Part shown: positions 1 to 14,000 of the stretch, one piece after another
How the letters are laid out: every line of letters starts with the position of its first letter
How positions within the stretch are numbered: the stretch's first letter is position 1
Assembly (NCBI GenBank): GCA_013076295.1
Contig: RQOL01000861.1
Location: 4,256,235-4,320,234 of the forward strand
Direction of reading: 5' to 3'
DNA length: 64,000 bases
From: Sanderia malayensis
Lineage: Eukaryota > Cnidaria > Scyphozoa > Semaeostomeae > Pelagiidae
Position numbers and translations under genes: made by a program
The notes under the pieces: model-generated
Seen by the model: only the letters and a program-made list of their open reading frames with translations
Told to the model about the DNA's origin: nothing
Databases searched by the model: none

Positions 1-1940
1 CATCGATTGTGAAGTCAGTCAGCACAAGTACATACATTGCTCCACCACCAACAACATCGATTGTGAAGTCAGTAAGCACAAGTACATATATTGCTCCACC
101 ACCAACAACATCGATTGTCAAGTCAATCAGCACAAGTACATACATTGCTCCTCCTCCAACAACATCGATTGTCAAGTCAGTCAGCACAAGTACATATATT
201 GCTCCACCACCAACAACATCGATTGTGAAGTCAGTCAGCACAAGTACATACATTGCTCCTCCTCCAACAACATCGATTGTCAAGTCAGTCAGCACAAGTA
301 CATACATTGCTCCACCACCAACAACATCGATTGTGAAGTCAGTAAGCACAAGTACATACATTGCTCCACCACCAACAACATCGATTGTGAAGTCAGTAAG
401 CACAAGTACATACATTGCTCCACCACCAACAACATCGATTGTGAAGTCAGTCAGCACAAGTACATACATTGCTCCACCACCAACAACATCGATTGTGAAG
501 TCAGTCAGCACAAGTACATACATTGCTCCACCACCAACAACATCGATTGTGAAGTCAGTAAGCACAAGTACATACATTGCTCCACCACCAACAACATCGA
601 TTGTCAAGTCAGTCAGCACAAGTACATACATTGCTCCACCACCAACAACATCGATTGTGAAGTCAGTGAGCACAAGTACATATATTGCTCCACCACCAAC
701 AACTTCCATTGTCAAGTCAGTCAGCACAAGTACATACATTGCTCCACCACCAACAACATCGATTGTGAAGTCAGTAAGCACAAGTACATACATTGCTCCA
801 CCACCAACAACATCGATTGTGAAGTCAGTCAGCACAAGTACATACATTGCTCCACCACCAACAACATCGATTGTGAAGTCAGTAAGCACAAGTACATACA
901 TTGCTCCACCACCAACAACATCGATTGTCAAGTCAGTCAGCACAAGTACATACATTGCTCCACCACCAACAACATCGATTGTGAAGTCAGTCAGCACAAG
1001 TACATATATTGCTCCACCACCAACAACATCGATTGTGAAGTCAGTGAGCACAAGTACATATATTGCTCCACCACTAACAACTTCCATTGTCAAGTCAGTC
1101 AGCACAAGTACATATATTGCTCCACCACCAACAACATCGATTGTCAAGTCAGTCAGCACAAGTACATATATTGCTCCACCACCAACAACATCGATTGTGA
1201 AGTCAGTGAGCACAAGTACATATATTGCTCCACCACTAACAACTTCCATTGTCAAGTCAGTAAGCACAAGTGCATACATTGCTCCACCACCAACAACATC
1301 GATTGTGAAGTCAGTCAGCACAAGTACATATATTGCTCCACCACCAACAACATCGATTGTCAAGTCAGTCAGCACAAGTACATACATTGCTCCACCACCA
1401 ACAACATCGATTGTGAAGTCAGTCAGCACAAGTACATATATTGCTCCACCACCAACAACATCGATTGTCAAGTCAGTAAGCACAAGTACATACATTGCTC
1501 CACCACCAACAACATCGATTGTGAAGTCAGTCAGCACAAGTACATATATTGCTCCACCACCAACAACATCGATTGTCAAGTCAGTTAGCACAAGTACATA
1601 CATTGCTCCACCACCAACAACATCGATTGTCAAGTCAGTCAGCACAAGTACATACATTGCTCCACCACCAACAACATCGATTGTGAAGTCAGTCAGCACA
1701 AGTACATATATTGCTCCACCACCAACAACATCGATTGTCAAGTCAGTCAGCACAAGTACATATATTGCTCCACCACCAACAACATCGATTGTGAAGTCAG
1801 TCAGCACAAGTACATATATTGCTCCACCACCAACAACATCGATTGTGAAGTCAGTCAGCACAAGTACATACATTGCTCCTCCTCCAACAACATCGATTGT
1901 CAAGTCAGTCAGCACAAGTACATACATTGCTCCACCACGA
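1..1940 (+). repeat. 54-bp coding minisatellite, array 1
   Basis: About 36 tandem copies of a 54-bp unit, each encoding SVSTSTYIAPPPTTSIVK. Copies differ mostly at silent sites (gtc/gtg before aag, cagc/taagc/tgagc, cca/cct in the proline codons) plus rare replacements such as PPL and SAY. Because 54 is divisible by 3, other frames also stay open through the array; these are not separate genes. The array runs off the left edge, so its true length is unknown. Confidence 0.97.
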
Positions 1941-4900
1941 ACAAGCTCGTTTGTTGCCCCTCCACCGACGTCCACTTTCGTTCTCCCCCCTGGTACAAGT
2001 ACTTTTATTGTTTACCCATCAACGAGTTCTTGGATAGTTCCTCCTGTAAGTATTTTTTCTCACTTTTAGTTATTGGCTTTAATTTGTTCCACGTTGTAAC
2101 ATGGGAAACGAATGCTTTTGTTTTCATAGCTATTTTAATTCTTTTTTTATATGTTCTTTTCTCAAGTGCTATTTTTTTTTAGGTAAGTTCGACACCCAAG
2201 GTTTCCTCGTCCTTTGTGAAAACTTCATTTTTTAGTCGCACTTCAGTGGTACGATTTTTTCTATGTCATCCTGATTTTTCTAGTTTTATTTTTTTTGTAG
2301 TTTGTCTTTTCAAATTTGCAATTTTCATTGCTATTACATTTTTTAATATTTTTGAGTCGAACGTGCAACGATATCAGTAGATTGAATTTTTCTAATTTGT
2401 TTTTGTTAGTTTCCTAATTTTCACAACCTTTAATTGTTTATTTAAGTTTTTTAAATCATTATTTTTTTCTGACCTAGGTCTCAGAATCGTTTACTTCAGT
2501 CACTTTCAGACTCAAGACCCATACATCTCAAACTATTCTCACTAAACCATACAAGAGTTACACAACATTCACACCTGGAACATCCCAAAAGTTTAATCCA
2601 TCAGTAACACCGACTGTTTCGAAATCGTCAAGACCTTTCCGTTCAAGAAGCAAGACAACGGTATTTTTTTGCATTTTATTTAGAGACTATGTTTTTGTTG
2701 TTATTTGTGTTTTTACTCTTCGCAATAAATTTACAATTAATTTTATTCTGACACTTTGCCATCCTTGTTTTTGATTATATCCTTATTGTTATTTCAGTCT
2801 CGGTCAATTGCATCAAGCCACTTTACAACAGAAAGTATTGAAACAAAACCTACTACATCACGTTTTACGCATAAGCTTAGACCATCAAGCAGCTATGTTA
2901 TCCCACCCGGAACAAAATCGATTGTGAAATCCGTAAGCACAAGTACATATATTGCTCCACCTTCAACAACATCGATTGTCAAGTCTGTCAGCACAAGTAC
3001 TTATATTGCCCCACCACCAACAACATCGATTGTCAAGTCAGTCAGCACAAGTACATACATTGCTCCACCACCAACAACATCGATTGTCAAGTCAGTGAGC
3101 ACAAGTACATATATTGCTCCACCACCAACAACATCGATTGTCAAGTCAGTAAGCACAAGTACATATATTGCTCCACCACCAACAACATCGATTGTCAAGT
3201 CAGTGAGCACAAGTACATACATTGCTCCACCACCAACAACATCGATTGTCAAGTCAGTGAGCACAAGTACATATATTGCTCCACCTCCAACAACATCGAT
3301 TGTGAAGTCAGTCAGCACAAGTACATATATTGCTCCACCTCCAACAACATCGATTGTCAAGTCAGTGAGCACAAGTACATATATTGCTCCACCACCAACA
3401 ACATCGATTGTGAAGTCAGTCAGCACAAGTACATATATTGCTCCACCACCAACAACATCGATTGTCAAGTCAGTGAGCACAAGTACATATATTGCTCCAC
3501 CACCAACAACATCGATTGTGAAGTCAGTCAGCACAAGTACATACATTGCTCCACCACCAACAACATCAATTGTCAAGTCAGTCAGCACAAGTACATACAT
3601 TGCTCCACCACCAACGACATCGATTGTCAAGTCAGTCAGCACAAGTACATACATTGCTCCACCACCAACAACATCGATTGTGAAGTCAGTCAGCACAAGT
3701 ACATACATTGCTCCACCACCAACAACATCGATTGTCAAGTCAGTCAGCACAAGTACATATATTGCTCCACCACCAACAACATCGATTGTCAAGTCCGTGA
3801 GCACAAGTACATATATTGCTCCACCACCAACAACATCAATTGTGAAGTCAGTCAGCACAAGTACATACATTGCTCCACCACCAACAACATCGATTGTCAA
3901 GTCAGTCAGCACAAGTACATACATTGCTCCACCACCAACAACATCGATTGTCAAGTCAGTCAGCACAAGTACATACATTGCTCCACCACCAACAACATCA
4001 ATTGTGAAGTCAGTCAGCACAAGTACATACATTGCTCCACCACCAACAACATCGATTGTCAAGTCAGTGAGTACAAGTACATATATTGCTCCACCACCAA
4101 CAACATCAATTGTGAAGTCAGTAAGCACAAGTACATATATTGCTCCACCACCAACAACATCGATTATCAAGTCAGTGAGCACAAGTACATACATTGCCCC
4201 ACCACCAACAACATCGATTGTCAAGTCAGTCAGCACAAGTACATACATTGCTCCACCACCAACAACATCGATTGTCAAGTCAGTCAGCACAAGTACATAT
4301 ATTGCTCCACCACCAACAACATCGATTGTCAAGTCAGTCAGCACAAGTACATACATTGCTCCACCACCAACAACATCGATTATCAAGTCAGTGAGCACAA
4401 GTACATACATTGCCCCACCACCAACAACATCGATTGTCAAGTCAGTCAGCACAAGTACATACATTGCTCCACCACCAACAACATCGATTGTCAAGTCAGT
4501 CAGCACAAGTACATACATTGCTCCACCTCCAACAACATCGATTGTCAAGTCAGTCAGCACAAGTACATACATTGCTCCACCACCAACAACGTCGATTGTC
4601 AAGTCAGTCAGCACAAGTACATATATTGCTCCACCTCCAACAACATCGATTGTCAAGTCAGTGAGCACAAGTACATACATTGCTCCACCACCAACAACAT
4701 CGATTGTGAAATCAGTCAGCACAAGTACATACATTGCTCCACCACCAACAACGTCGATTGTGAAGTCAGTCAGCACAAGTACATATATTGCTCCACCACC
4801 AACAACATCAATTGTGAAGTCAGTCAGCACAAGTACATATATTGCTCCACCACCAACAACATCGATTGTCAAGTCAGTAAGCACAAGTACATACATTGCT

Positions 4901-7900
4901 CCACCACCAACAACATCGATTGTCAAGTCAGTCAGCACAAGTACATACATTGCTCCACCACCAACAACATCGATTGTCAAGTCAGTCAGCACAAGTACAT
5001 ATGTTGCTCCACCTCCAACAACATCGATTGTCAAGTCAGTGAGCACAAGTACATACATTGCTCCACCACCAACAACATCGATTGTGAAGTCAGTCAGCAC
5101 AAGTACATACATTGCTCCACCACCAACAACATCGATTGTCAAGTCAGTCAGCACAAGTACATATACCGCTCCACCAAAAAGCTCCAGCTATTCGCCTCCT
5201 CTCACAAGCATTATTCCATCCGTGTCACTATACACATTGGTACGTGGAATGTTTTATTCTCATTCATTGTTTACTTTGTTTCACCGACAATCATTAAGGT
5301 AGCATGATGTGATTGTCGTTATTTGCTTTTTTTCAGAAGCCCACGACGTCTACACCGCCTTTACCTTCAAGCACATACACGTTCGTTATCAGCCAATCAA
5401 GTTTGATTCTTTCTACTCTGAAGCCATCATTGTCTTCCACTCCTGTTCCAACTCCAACCTCCTGTAAGCGATTTCATTGTTCAATCTCTATTACTGATTG
5501 ATTTTAACTGCGCAAAGGCCCTTGATCTTTGCTGCCTTTAATGTCTAGAGAATTTTTATGTCCTACATGTTTATTGTATCATTTGTTTCTGTGTTATCTT
5601 CCAGCGGTAGCAGTGTGCCCAGCTTGTTACCACAAAGGAAAGTTCTTTAAGGTAATAATCATACCTTTTTATTTCATTTCTAGTGGACGTCTCAGATAAA
5701 TGTATATTAACCTGAACATGTATTTGTTTTGTCGCGATACACGTTTTATAGCATCGATTTTTATGCTCATTTTCAGCCCAACGAAACGTGGAGTGAAGAG
5801 TGTAAGAACTTCACTTGTGTTGAAGTTGCTAATCCATGCTTCCCTAACAAGAAGGCTCCGCAAATCATAGTCACCGAACCAATCTGCCCAGTTTGTCCAA
5901 AGGTATGCGCCTATTCTACTTTTAGACTCACGACATTGCGTCCCTGTGCTTCGCTCGAATCTCGCTCACTTCAGAGACTTATTATATTGCTCTTTAAAAA
6001 GCCCAGTGGTGCAGTGTATTGAGTCTCTTCTATGATTGCAAGTTGATGTTATGATATTGCTGGGTTTGAGTTAAGAGAAAGAATTAATTACGTATCACTA
6101 CGTACTGGTTGCCTTTTATTCAGTCTTATCTGTTGCATGTTAGAAAGGCTTATCCTTGTGTATTGTGTGTTATTTGATTTGTCGTCATAAGTAAAGTAAG
6201 TAAGTAAGTACGAATATTTATACTGGATGGTCACTTGAGCTCTGATAGCTGTTATCAATGTGGGTCGAGTTGGTATTAACCCTTACCCCCAGAAATTCTG
6301 GGTACTCATTTACCGACCTCGGAAGGATGGACAGCTTTGCTTTGCTTAGTCATACTCTTTGCTATGGGATAAGCTGCAAAATACGCTTCGTATGTTCACT
6401 TCTATATCGTTTTGGTTATTACTGTCCATCCATCTATGTGACTAGCGTTTTTATTTCAACCATTTTATCCTGTCTATGCTGTAATTGTGTTTGCATATTT
6501 TACATAGGGATTCACCACTGTGAAGAACGTCGATAAGTGTTGCCCAGATTGCAGTAAGTAGAACAATCGTTATTAGCACAATCGACTGCTACCTCCGTCC
6601 TCGTCTGAAATTTGTGCTTGTTTGTCATGTTAATGCCTAGCAATGTTGCATGTTTAACTGGGGGTGTAGTATAACGCTTCAATCAGTCGAGGCATTGAGA
6701 CGTGTAATGCGGTCTGAAGGTTAAACACGGCGCCTGGGCAGTTGATTTAGATACATAAGCGAGAGGGTTATGATTTGTATATAAATCCACGTTGCATTTA
6801 TCTTTCTAGTACCTCCAAAGACCAATGAGTGCTCGGTGAAGAACTTCGGTTCGTCCACTTTGTCTAAAGGAAACTGTACCTCTACGGAGCCATTCCTGCA
6901 GACAGGCTGCGCTGGAATATGCGAGAGCAGCACGAGGGCGACCATGGGTGAGAATGCATTCCAACCATCATGCACTTGCTGTAAGCCGACAAAGGTTAAG
7001 GTCCATACCCCAATACTCAAGTGTCCAGCTGGAGAAGAAGATATTCAGGTATGGTGAAGTGCTTAGCTTGCTTATGTAGGAACTTGGATTAAACATTTCC
7101 ACGCATTACCGTGGCAATTACAATTTGCAATTAAGTCTCGCGGCCCCTGCTTACCACGGTTGCATTTGTAACTCCCGATCCCAAGAGTTTAGGTATCGAT
7201 TTTACATGTTGGATAAGTGGGTGCATTGAAGATGCTGTTAGATCAGTTATTTCTTCGGTACATTGCAATATGTTCATTCTGTGATACTGTACCTTACTAA
7301 CGTACTTCAATTTTGCTGCTTTAATGTTGATATTATTGGATCATCTCATAGTTATAGAGAACATTTGTCCAGCATTTTATATTTGTTGAGTTGGCCACGG
7401 GACATTTTAATCAGTGAGGCACTTTAGTCAATGGAGCTTTTTGCATCAATGAAGCACTCTGTCTAATTCGAACACCCTGGGGAAGCGTGAAAATGTTCCA
7501 CTTACAAAATTTTCGAATTACAGAGGTTTGTTTGATATCAATTGCTTCTTTAGTGATCCCTGAAGGGACAGAGAATTTCGTTCGAATTAGATAGAGTTCG
7601 AATTACACGAGCTCGAACTATGCATTGAAGTTTTATGGATCTGAGATTGTCTTGCTAAGCATTTAAATTTGTAGAGTATTGTCTTTTTATGTGCACCGTA
7701 TGTGCATGGTAGAGTTGTCACCTCCACCTTAACCAGGTCCTTAACTGCTTAATGTGCGTCTTTGATTCAGGTGAAGTTTACGGAAATCTTGGAGTGTGCA
7801 TGTTCCAAATTCACGTGTCAGAGCGTGAACGACCTGACCAACGTGAAAATGGTCTCGGACAGTGGAGTGGTTGAGAAGACGAAGCGGTCTGCCCCCGAAC

Positions 7901-8049
7901 CAAGCATTGCTGACGAGCTAAGCGAACTGGATGAAATCGACAGATTGGCCGGAATTTCCAGAAAGCGTAGGGCCATTAACTTGCACGACCTGGGTAGCCT
8001 GGCAGCCGATGTGATCAAGAACAAGAGGGCCAATAAGTACAAAAAATAA
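1..8049 (+). CDS. Mucin-like secreted protein with 18-aa tandem repeats, VWC-like module and C-terminal cystine knot (5' partial)
   Basis: The 5' end lies outside the window. Ten phase-compatible exons are read: 3-2045, 2183-2248, 2478-2660, 2798-5239, 5337-5463, 5605-5651, 5777-5902, 6508-6553, 6810-7048 and 7771-8049, about 1,866 codons here. Exons 1 and 4 hold roughly 36 and 41 copies of an 18-residue unit (SVSTSTYIAPPPTTSIVK), Ser/Thr/Pro-rich and so a likely O-glycosylation stalk. Exons 6-8 form a cysteine-rich VWC-like module (CPACYHKGKFFKPNETW... CPVCPKGFTT...DKCCPDC). Exons 9-10 form a CTCK with 11 cysteines, ending CACSKFTC, as in von Willebrand factor and gel-forming mucins. The tail holds dibasic sites (KTKR, RKRR), possible proprotein-convertase sites. 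CTCK domains normally dimerise secreted mucins; that role here is inferred. No orthologue name is assignable because the repeats dominate and the N-terminus is missing. Confidence 0.85.
2916..5165 (+). repeat. 54-bp coding minisatellite, array 2
   Basis: About 41 copies of the same 54-bp unit as the first array, inside a different exon (2798-5239) of the same gene. A unique leader precedes the array (residues such as RPSSSYVIPPGTKSIVKS) and a unique exit follows it (APPKSSSYSPPLTS). Unit variants include a SIIK version twice, near 4162 and 4381, in neighbourhoods alike enough to suggest a local multi-unit duplication. Both strands show long open frames that are by-products of the repeat. Confidence 0.97.
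5925..5985 (+). mobile_element. Fragment of the MULE-like element terminus
   Basis: Within the intron after the exon ending at 5902. It matches the terminal inverted repeat of the element at 50193-51418 (gactcacgacattgcgtccc, then tgtgcttcgctcg). No second terminus is recognised nearby, so it is treated as a solo end or degraded copy. Another short terminal match lies near 13161. Confidence 0.55.
7451..7626 (-). mobile_element. Degraded pogo/Tigger-like MITE copy
   Basis: In the last intron of the mucin-like gene. The interior matches the intact MITE at 37872-38056 (tctaattcgaacaccctggg and ttcgttcgaattagatagag), but both outer CAGTCAA termini are missing or mutated. It is an old, immobile copy. 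Confidence 0.75.
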
Positions 8050-11000
8050 GCAACCACCAACAATAACAACGCAAGGAGGTATTTTTAGTTGATTTTTGTA
8101 GTTTATTAGAGATATATAGTATATAATCATATATTTGATCTATTATTTTAGCTTGCTTGATTAGTAATGATATTTAATACTTCACTTGTCATTATTGCAC
8201 ATTGGACTATGTAGATCTGGTTATGTTTGAAAATTCCAAGTATTCCAGTAAATTTGTTTAATGAATAAATAGGCCTGTCTTGAATAGCTAATGTATGTCT
8301 CTTCAATCAACTTTGGATTGTTGCAGTCGTTTTAATCACAGCAATGCTTGCTTGATTATTAATCACTTTCTGATTCAATAGCTTAAATTCAACTGCACGT
8401 ATTCAATTATAATCTTATATTAATTTACTAATCCTTGTGTAGATTTAGAATACCTTGAACGAATGAGCTAGTTTTATGAGCGAGACTCTATCAAATCTAA
8501 TTATTCCATATGATGATGCAATATTGTTAGTCGTAGAGAATATAGCAAGGTTTGTTATAATTGAAAGCTCACAAACTTGAATTCTCAACAAGAGAATCTG
8601 AATTCTTCAACGTCTGTTGAGATTTGAACTCGGATAATTCAAATCTTCAGGCGAACAATGAAAAAATAATCTTGATTTGCCAGTCTGTGAACATTTAGAT
8701 TAATTTGAATACTTAAAGCCAAGATTAACTCGTTTTAAGACACAATTTTCCTTTGAAATATTTGTACAGCTGAGCAACATCATGGTGAAAATTCTTGAAA
8801 ACCGTTTCGGTTGATAAGCGTGATTTTCTTAGCTTGAACAGAAGGGAAAATCCAAAATAAAAACACGACGACTTCCTTAGATTTCCTAATTCCAACGCTC
8901 TCATGCAATAGCTGTACAGTATACGAAATTAGTTGACCTGGTCTTTGAGCTTTCAACTTGCCATGACAAGAAGTCGTATATATTCATACTCAGTTAATCA
9001 GCGAGCATTTTCCACGACAAGCCATGAGTCTCGCAGTATCAATTTGTTTGCGTTACTTCTGCCAAGCTGAGACAGTGGGGTTCAACTATGCTATATTACT
9101 CGGCCCCCAATAGTCGTTTATCGCTCACTCCGTCTCGAAGCACCGCTGGTTATGGTTGTTGCTTTCCCCCTCTGTTTGGTTCGAGTTTGTCGTTTGCTGA
9201 AGCTGACGGAATGAGGCGAAGAGCAAGGAGAACCAGGTGAGATGATATTATATTTTCTTTATTTTTTATGCTAGACGTTTTTTGTGAAGAACTAGAAATA
9301 GGATGGCCAAAAATTTATGAAACTTAAATACCAAGCTGTAGAATGTCAAGAAACAGTAACATTTTCAATATTGAGTTCAATGACTTTAGATTTTGCAAGG
9401 CATTGTCTTGGTAAATATCAAAATTTTGTTAGTTTTTGTTTGGAAAATGTATTTTTTTTATTGATCTGCACGTGTTTGTTCGTGACGATCTGGGTTTATT
9501 TCCATCTAAAAATACTCAGCTTCAAAACAAGGTTATTTTAGAAGCCAAACGCGACCAAATTGTCATGCCAAATAAAAAACTTTTGGTACCTATAAAGTGC
9601 TGATCAAAGTTTGCTATAAAAACAACGTAATTAGCATCAATTTTTATTGGTAGTAATGAAAATATAATTAGCGTCTTTTCTTCTAAGTTGCTGGAGTGTT
9701 GCTTAATTGAATTGCTGACAAAAACCCTTTCATTTATTGTCTTTGTTCTGCTCGTTTTGGAATTTTGAAATTTTCTATATATAATTGTTTAAAAGTTTGT
9801 AAATACCGGAGCTGTAAATAGTCCAGCATTGTCTAGTAAATACCAAAGTTGTAATTGGATTGAGGTCAAAGATGGAGAGCAACGTTAAGAATTATTTGGA
9901 GGGGTGAAAGTGGGAATGCGTTGTGATAGGGGGTGGGGGGGGGCGTACTCTTCCGAATAATGCTGCTTCGTAGCCTTGCACAATGCTTGCGCTTTTGCAA
10001 TAGACGCGTTCGCATTCGCATTGCATCGCATCCACATGTTCCCAGAGAGGAGAGAGAGAGGAGTAATTTCGGTCGTTCTGCTGGTCTGGACTTGGATTTC
10101 ATTTGGACAACATTGCTTTCTTGCCCTGTGGTGAATAAAACAAGGATTGTTTTGCTTTATTTTCTATTACATTGCGTCTACATGAACAAACAAAGGAATA
10201 CTATCATAAAGACATATTGCATTTGTTTCTGAGTGACGGCAGCCCAGCCATCTAGGCCCTGTTGGCCCTGTGTACATGTTCCCGGTATTTCCTTAGTTGG
10301 TTGGTGCTAAACTCCGCTCCACGCGAATTGGCCTAAGCAAACAATGCAGCAAGAGTAATTATTTACATTCGACATATAAAATTAAAACGCACATCAAATT
10401 AAACAAGGAAAATACAAAAACAAGCAACTGTGACTTTGCTTTGCACGCTATATCCAACTGTTAGCTGGCCAAGAAGACACGGCATTAAATTGAAAAGTCT
10501 TTGTGATCGACAACTTTAACTTGTTTTCAAGACACGCGATAGCGTTCTGTTTCTCCACATTGGCCTACTACCGTACTGTGAGTTTTTGTGCGATAAGACC
10601 TTGGAGACTTTGCCTGCATATTGCTTCACTTTGAATCGGAAATGCTCGCCTATAGCTAGGTAAGTTTTTGTTTTCATTCAATGTTTTGTGTTTTTGGTCA
10701 ATTGCTACCCAGAAGGAAAAATGTCTGTCTGGCAAGGCCGAAGTCAGTCAGTGGGCATAGGCCAAAGTTAATCGGTAGGCATGAACTAGGCTATTAGCAA
10801 AACAACCGTTAGACTCTGCTCTTTCAAGTTCTCTTATTAAGCCAAAATTTGGAAAACGAATAGTTTGTACGTAATGTTTAGAAGGTATACATTGTTTCAT
10901 TACAAAATCTTGAGCTACTAAACCGAACTATTATTATGAGCTCCCCTCCCGTATACAAACGTCAGTACAAGAAAATCGTTTGGAAAATTCAGAATTGAAA

Positions 11001-14000
11001 AGTGAATTTGCTTATTTGTAAATAGAGGAATTTGCTAAAATGGATGAAAATGTATCAGATCTATAGTCTAGTTTGAAGTATACAATGCTTTTCCAAAACT
11101 AAAGCACTCAGTGAACTTAGATGTGTTTCTTGGTTAACATATTGAGTCAACAAAATACGTTTTACCAGGACCTAGCTTTTTCATTTTTCATCTCATCTCA
11201 TAGTTACTTTTTCTATTTTTCAATTGATGGATTCCCCCATTGGAAAATTGTCCATATGAATTTTGAACAGTGTATGGCATAAAATGACGAATACCTTGGA
11301 AATAGGTTTTATTAAATTTGTTAATTCACTGCCTCAAATGCAAGCATCTGTGATTTAGAACTATTGTCTATAGTGTTTGTTGGTGGCTGGGTTTTTCAGT
11401 TGTTAGCAAACTTATCTGCATTGCTTGGTGTTCTAATTCAGACGGATTTATATGCAAAATGCATAGACAACAGGTGAAGTATATAACCCCTGCTAGGCTA
11501 TACTTGCCAATAATACTCATTGAAGTTCAGATAATGTATGTGTATTAGCGTTTGCATTGATTAATCTGCACATTATATTCAGCTGTCCTTGGTGGCTTGG
11601 TATCAAGCTACCTCGCTATTCACATTGACAGTAGTGGGTGGCAGACACTAAGATTACAACCCAAAGCTCCGTAATTATTAATGAAGGGCTTGGCCTCTTT
11701 GCTTGGTTTGTCTCTCCCTCTTTTGCCTATCCCTCGTCCTCCCACTCTTTCTTGTATCAAGTTGTCTATGTGGTCACATGACTCGTCAAACGAACATGAT
11801 CACGAGGTGTGTTAACTAAAGCTTGAACCATAACATTTCTTTATACCTGATTAAAAATTCATTAAAATGACTTTGTGATATTGTGCCGACGACGTGTATT
11901 TATTTCCAAACCAACTACATTGCCGCTTGCGTCTTTGATTAGAATTTTCGGCAAATGCGATTTACATAAAAGACTTTTGAATGTTTTAATATCCCCAAGA
12001 ACATCTGGTTTTAATTATTTGCTGTGTACACTGTTCGTTTCTGTGCTACTGTGTTGAATAAAAGTATTCAGAGAGAGTATTATTGAATGCCAGGCTGGGT
12101 TGGTGGTAATGGATCACTGCCATGTACGCAACGCTAGATGTTCGGTGCATCATAAAGTGGTATTTCGATTTACCGAACCTGCCTTAACGATCTATGTACG
12201 TCACAAAACAGACACCGACTCATTTACAATAATACACGGTGTTCCCCTTGAATTTCACAAGACATCCAGCCATTGCATATTATTCTTTTACATTGTACTT
12301 ATCGTTGACTTTTCTCACCTTTACACGTGATTGCAAGTCTGACAAAGCTAATACGATTCAGTAGTTTCAAATCATAGATGGCTTAGTCGTTGGCTTTCAC
12401 AAAGCTGATATGTGTATGCACGAAACTTGGCTTACGAGGTGTGAGAAATTGCAATGCACCCTCTAGGGCACATGCCGAGCTGTCTTTCTGCCTTAGGCCA
12501 GTGTCTAAATGATCATCACCTTAACTTAGTCCAAGAATGCAAGCTTTAATTCACATCCATTTTAATCCTTATTGCAGTGACGTAATAATGCGTTCACCCA
12601 AATTGTTTTGACTCCTTGACACAGCAAAATAAGCCAGTAGGTCACATATTTTATTTCTTAGAATAATACGAGTTTACAATCGAATCGATTCAAAGAAACA
12701 CTTTTCATTAAACAATTACCATTCTGAGAAGCAAATTCAATTTCCTCAGATCCTTCATTGTAATTCGAGTGCTGAATTGGATTATGGGCCTGATCAGCTA
12801 ATTTTCAATTTGGTTTTCTTCAATCACGAGATGCAATTTATTAATGCAATAGGCAGATAATTGCCAAATGGGTGGATAATTTGAATTATAGTCATTACAA
12901 AATTATTCGCTCAAGTTCTTCCTTTTATCGAGAGAGCCACATATCCGTGACAAAACAGTAACCACTACTCTTTGACGCACCGATAAATGTATCAGTCAGC
13001 ATTTTTAGTTGGCATATGTATCCTATGCGCAGTCAAAACCTGCGCGTTCAAATATCACAGATATTACAATTACGTTAGCTAAGCTAACATAATAATGCGA
13101 GCCATTTTTGCATCTCTACCTTCAGAACCACGTACAGTACGTTACTCGTTAGTTGGAACTAGACTCACTGCATTGCGTCCCTGTGACTCGTTCATTTGAC
13201 AACTCCCGAACAGGACACAATGGAGGTCCATCGGTAGTTTGAGTTACCACGCCTTCGTGAAAATCGTGTGCTTGCTGTTGTTGACACAGCTCGCACGCTG
13301 CCCACGTTTACTGCTTTATTTCACGGTGCTAGTGAATGCGAATCCGCAGACGGGGGTTCACGCTCTTAACAATATCATTTCGAATTGACGCTTTATTCGT
13401 TGTTGCATCTGACATCTGCACAGGCCTTTTTTATCAACTTGGTTATGCCAGCTCAGTCATTCTAAGGCTTTGACCGCATTATCCCTTTTTACTGAGCCAC
13501 TGTGCCAGGAATCAGAACCTCGGAGATTCAATTTTCAGTGCCACTATTATCTATCCATGGGTCACATTTGTGCTTACGTCACTCTTTATTGTTGTGTATC
13601 TTTAGGAGTGGTGAGAATCGCGAGGTTATATGAAGTATTAGTTTGTCAGCTTGGTTATTCGTCGAGAGGGTTGCGTAAAGCAATAATTTCACGGGGCTTC
13701 ACACGCAATTTAGTCTTATGCGCATGACTGGGTTTCTTTTCCCGATTCTGAAAGGCGAAATGTTTGAATGTCGAGCCTTTTGTGGTCAGCAATTCCCTTT
13801 ACGTTCGTTAAACTCAACTGGCTGCTGTTACTTTTACGAGCGCTCAGCTCACAGAATGATTATTGACCGTATTCACAGCATAAAATACAATGGCGTAACT
13901 ATTTAATTGTTCGCAGTGAAGCGAGTGCAGATTATTAGACTGTTGAATTCCCTATGTGGACTCCCTGCTGTTGTGATAGCTGGTGTCTTTTCACAAGCTG

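Noticed and set aside
3001..5154. 717-codon minus-strand ORF of LTDLTIDVVGGG-type repeats, and short alternative plus frames in the array
   Set aside because: A 54-bp repeat keeps every stop-free frame open throughout. The sense frame alone links by splicing to unique exons and domains.
6000..6090. Possible tRNA-type SINE (tggtgcagtgt and gggtttgagtt)
   Set aside because: Both boxes are poor matches and no tail or duplication is seen.
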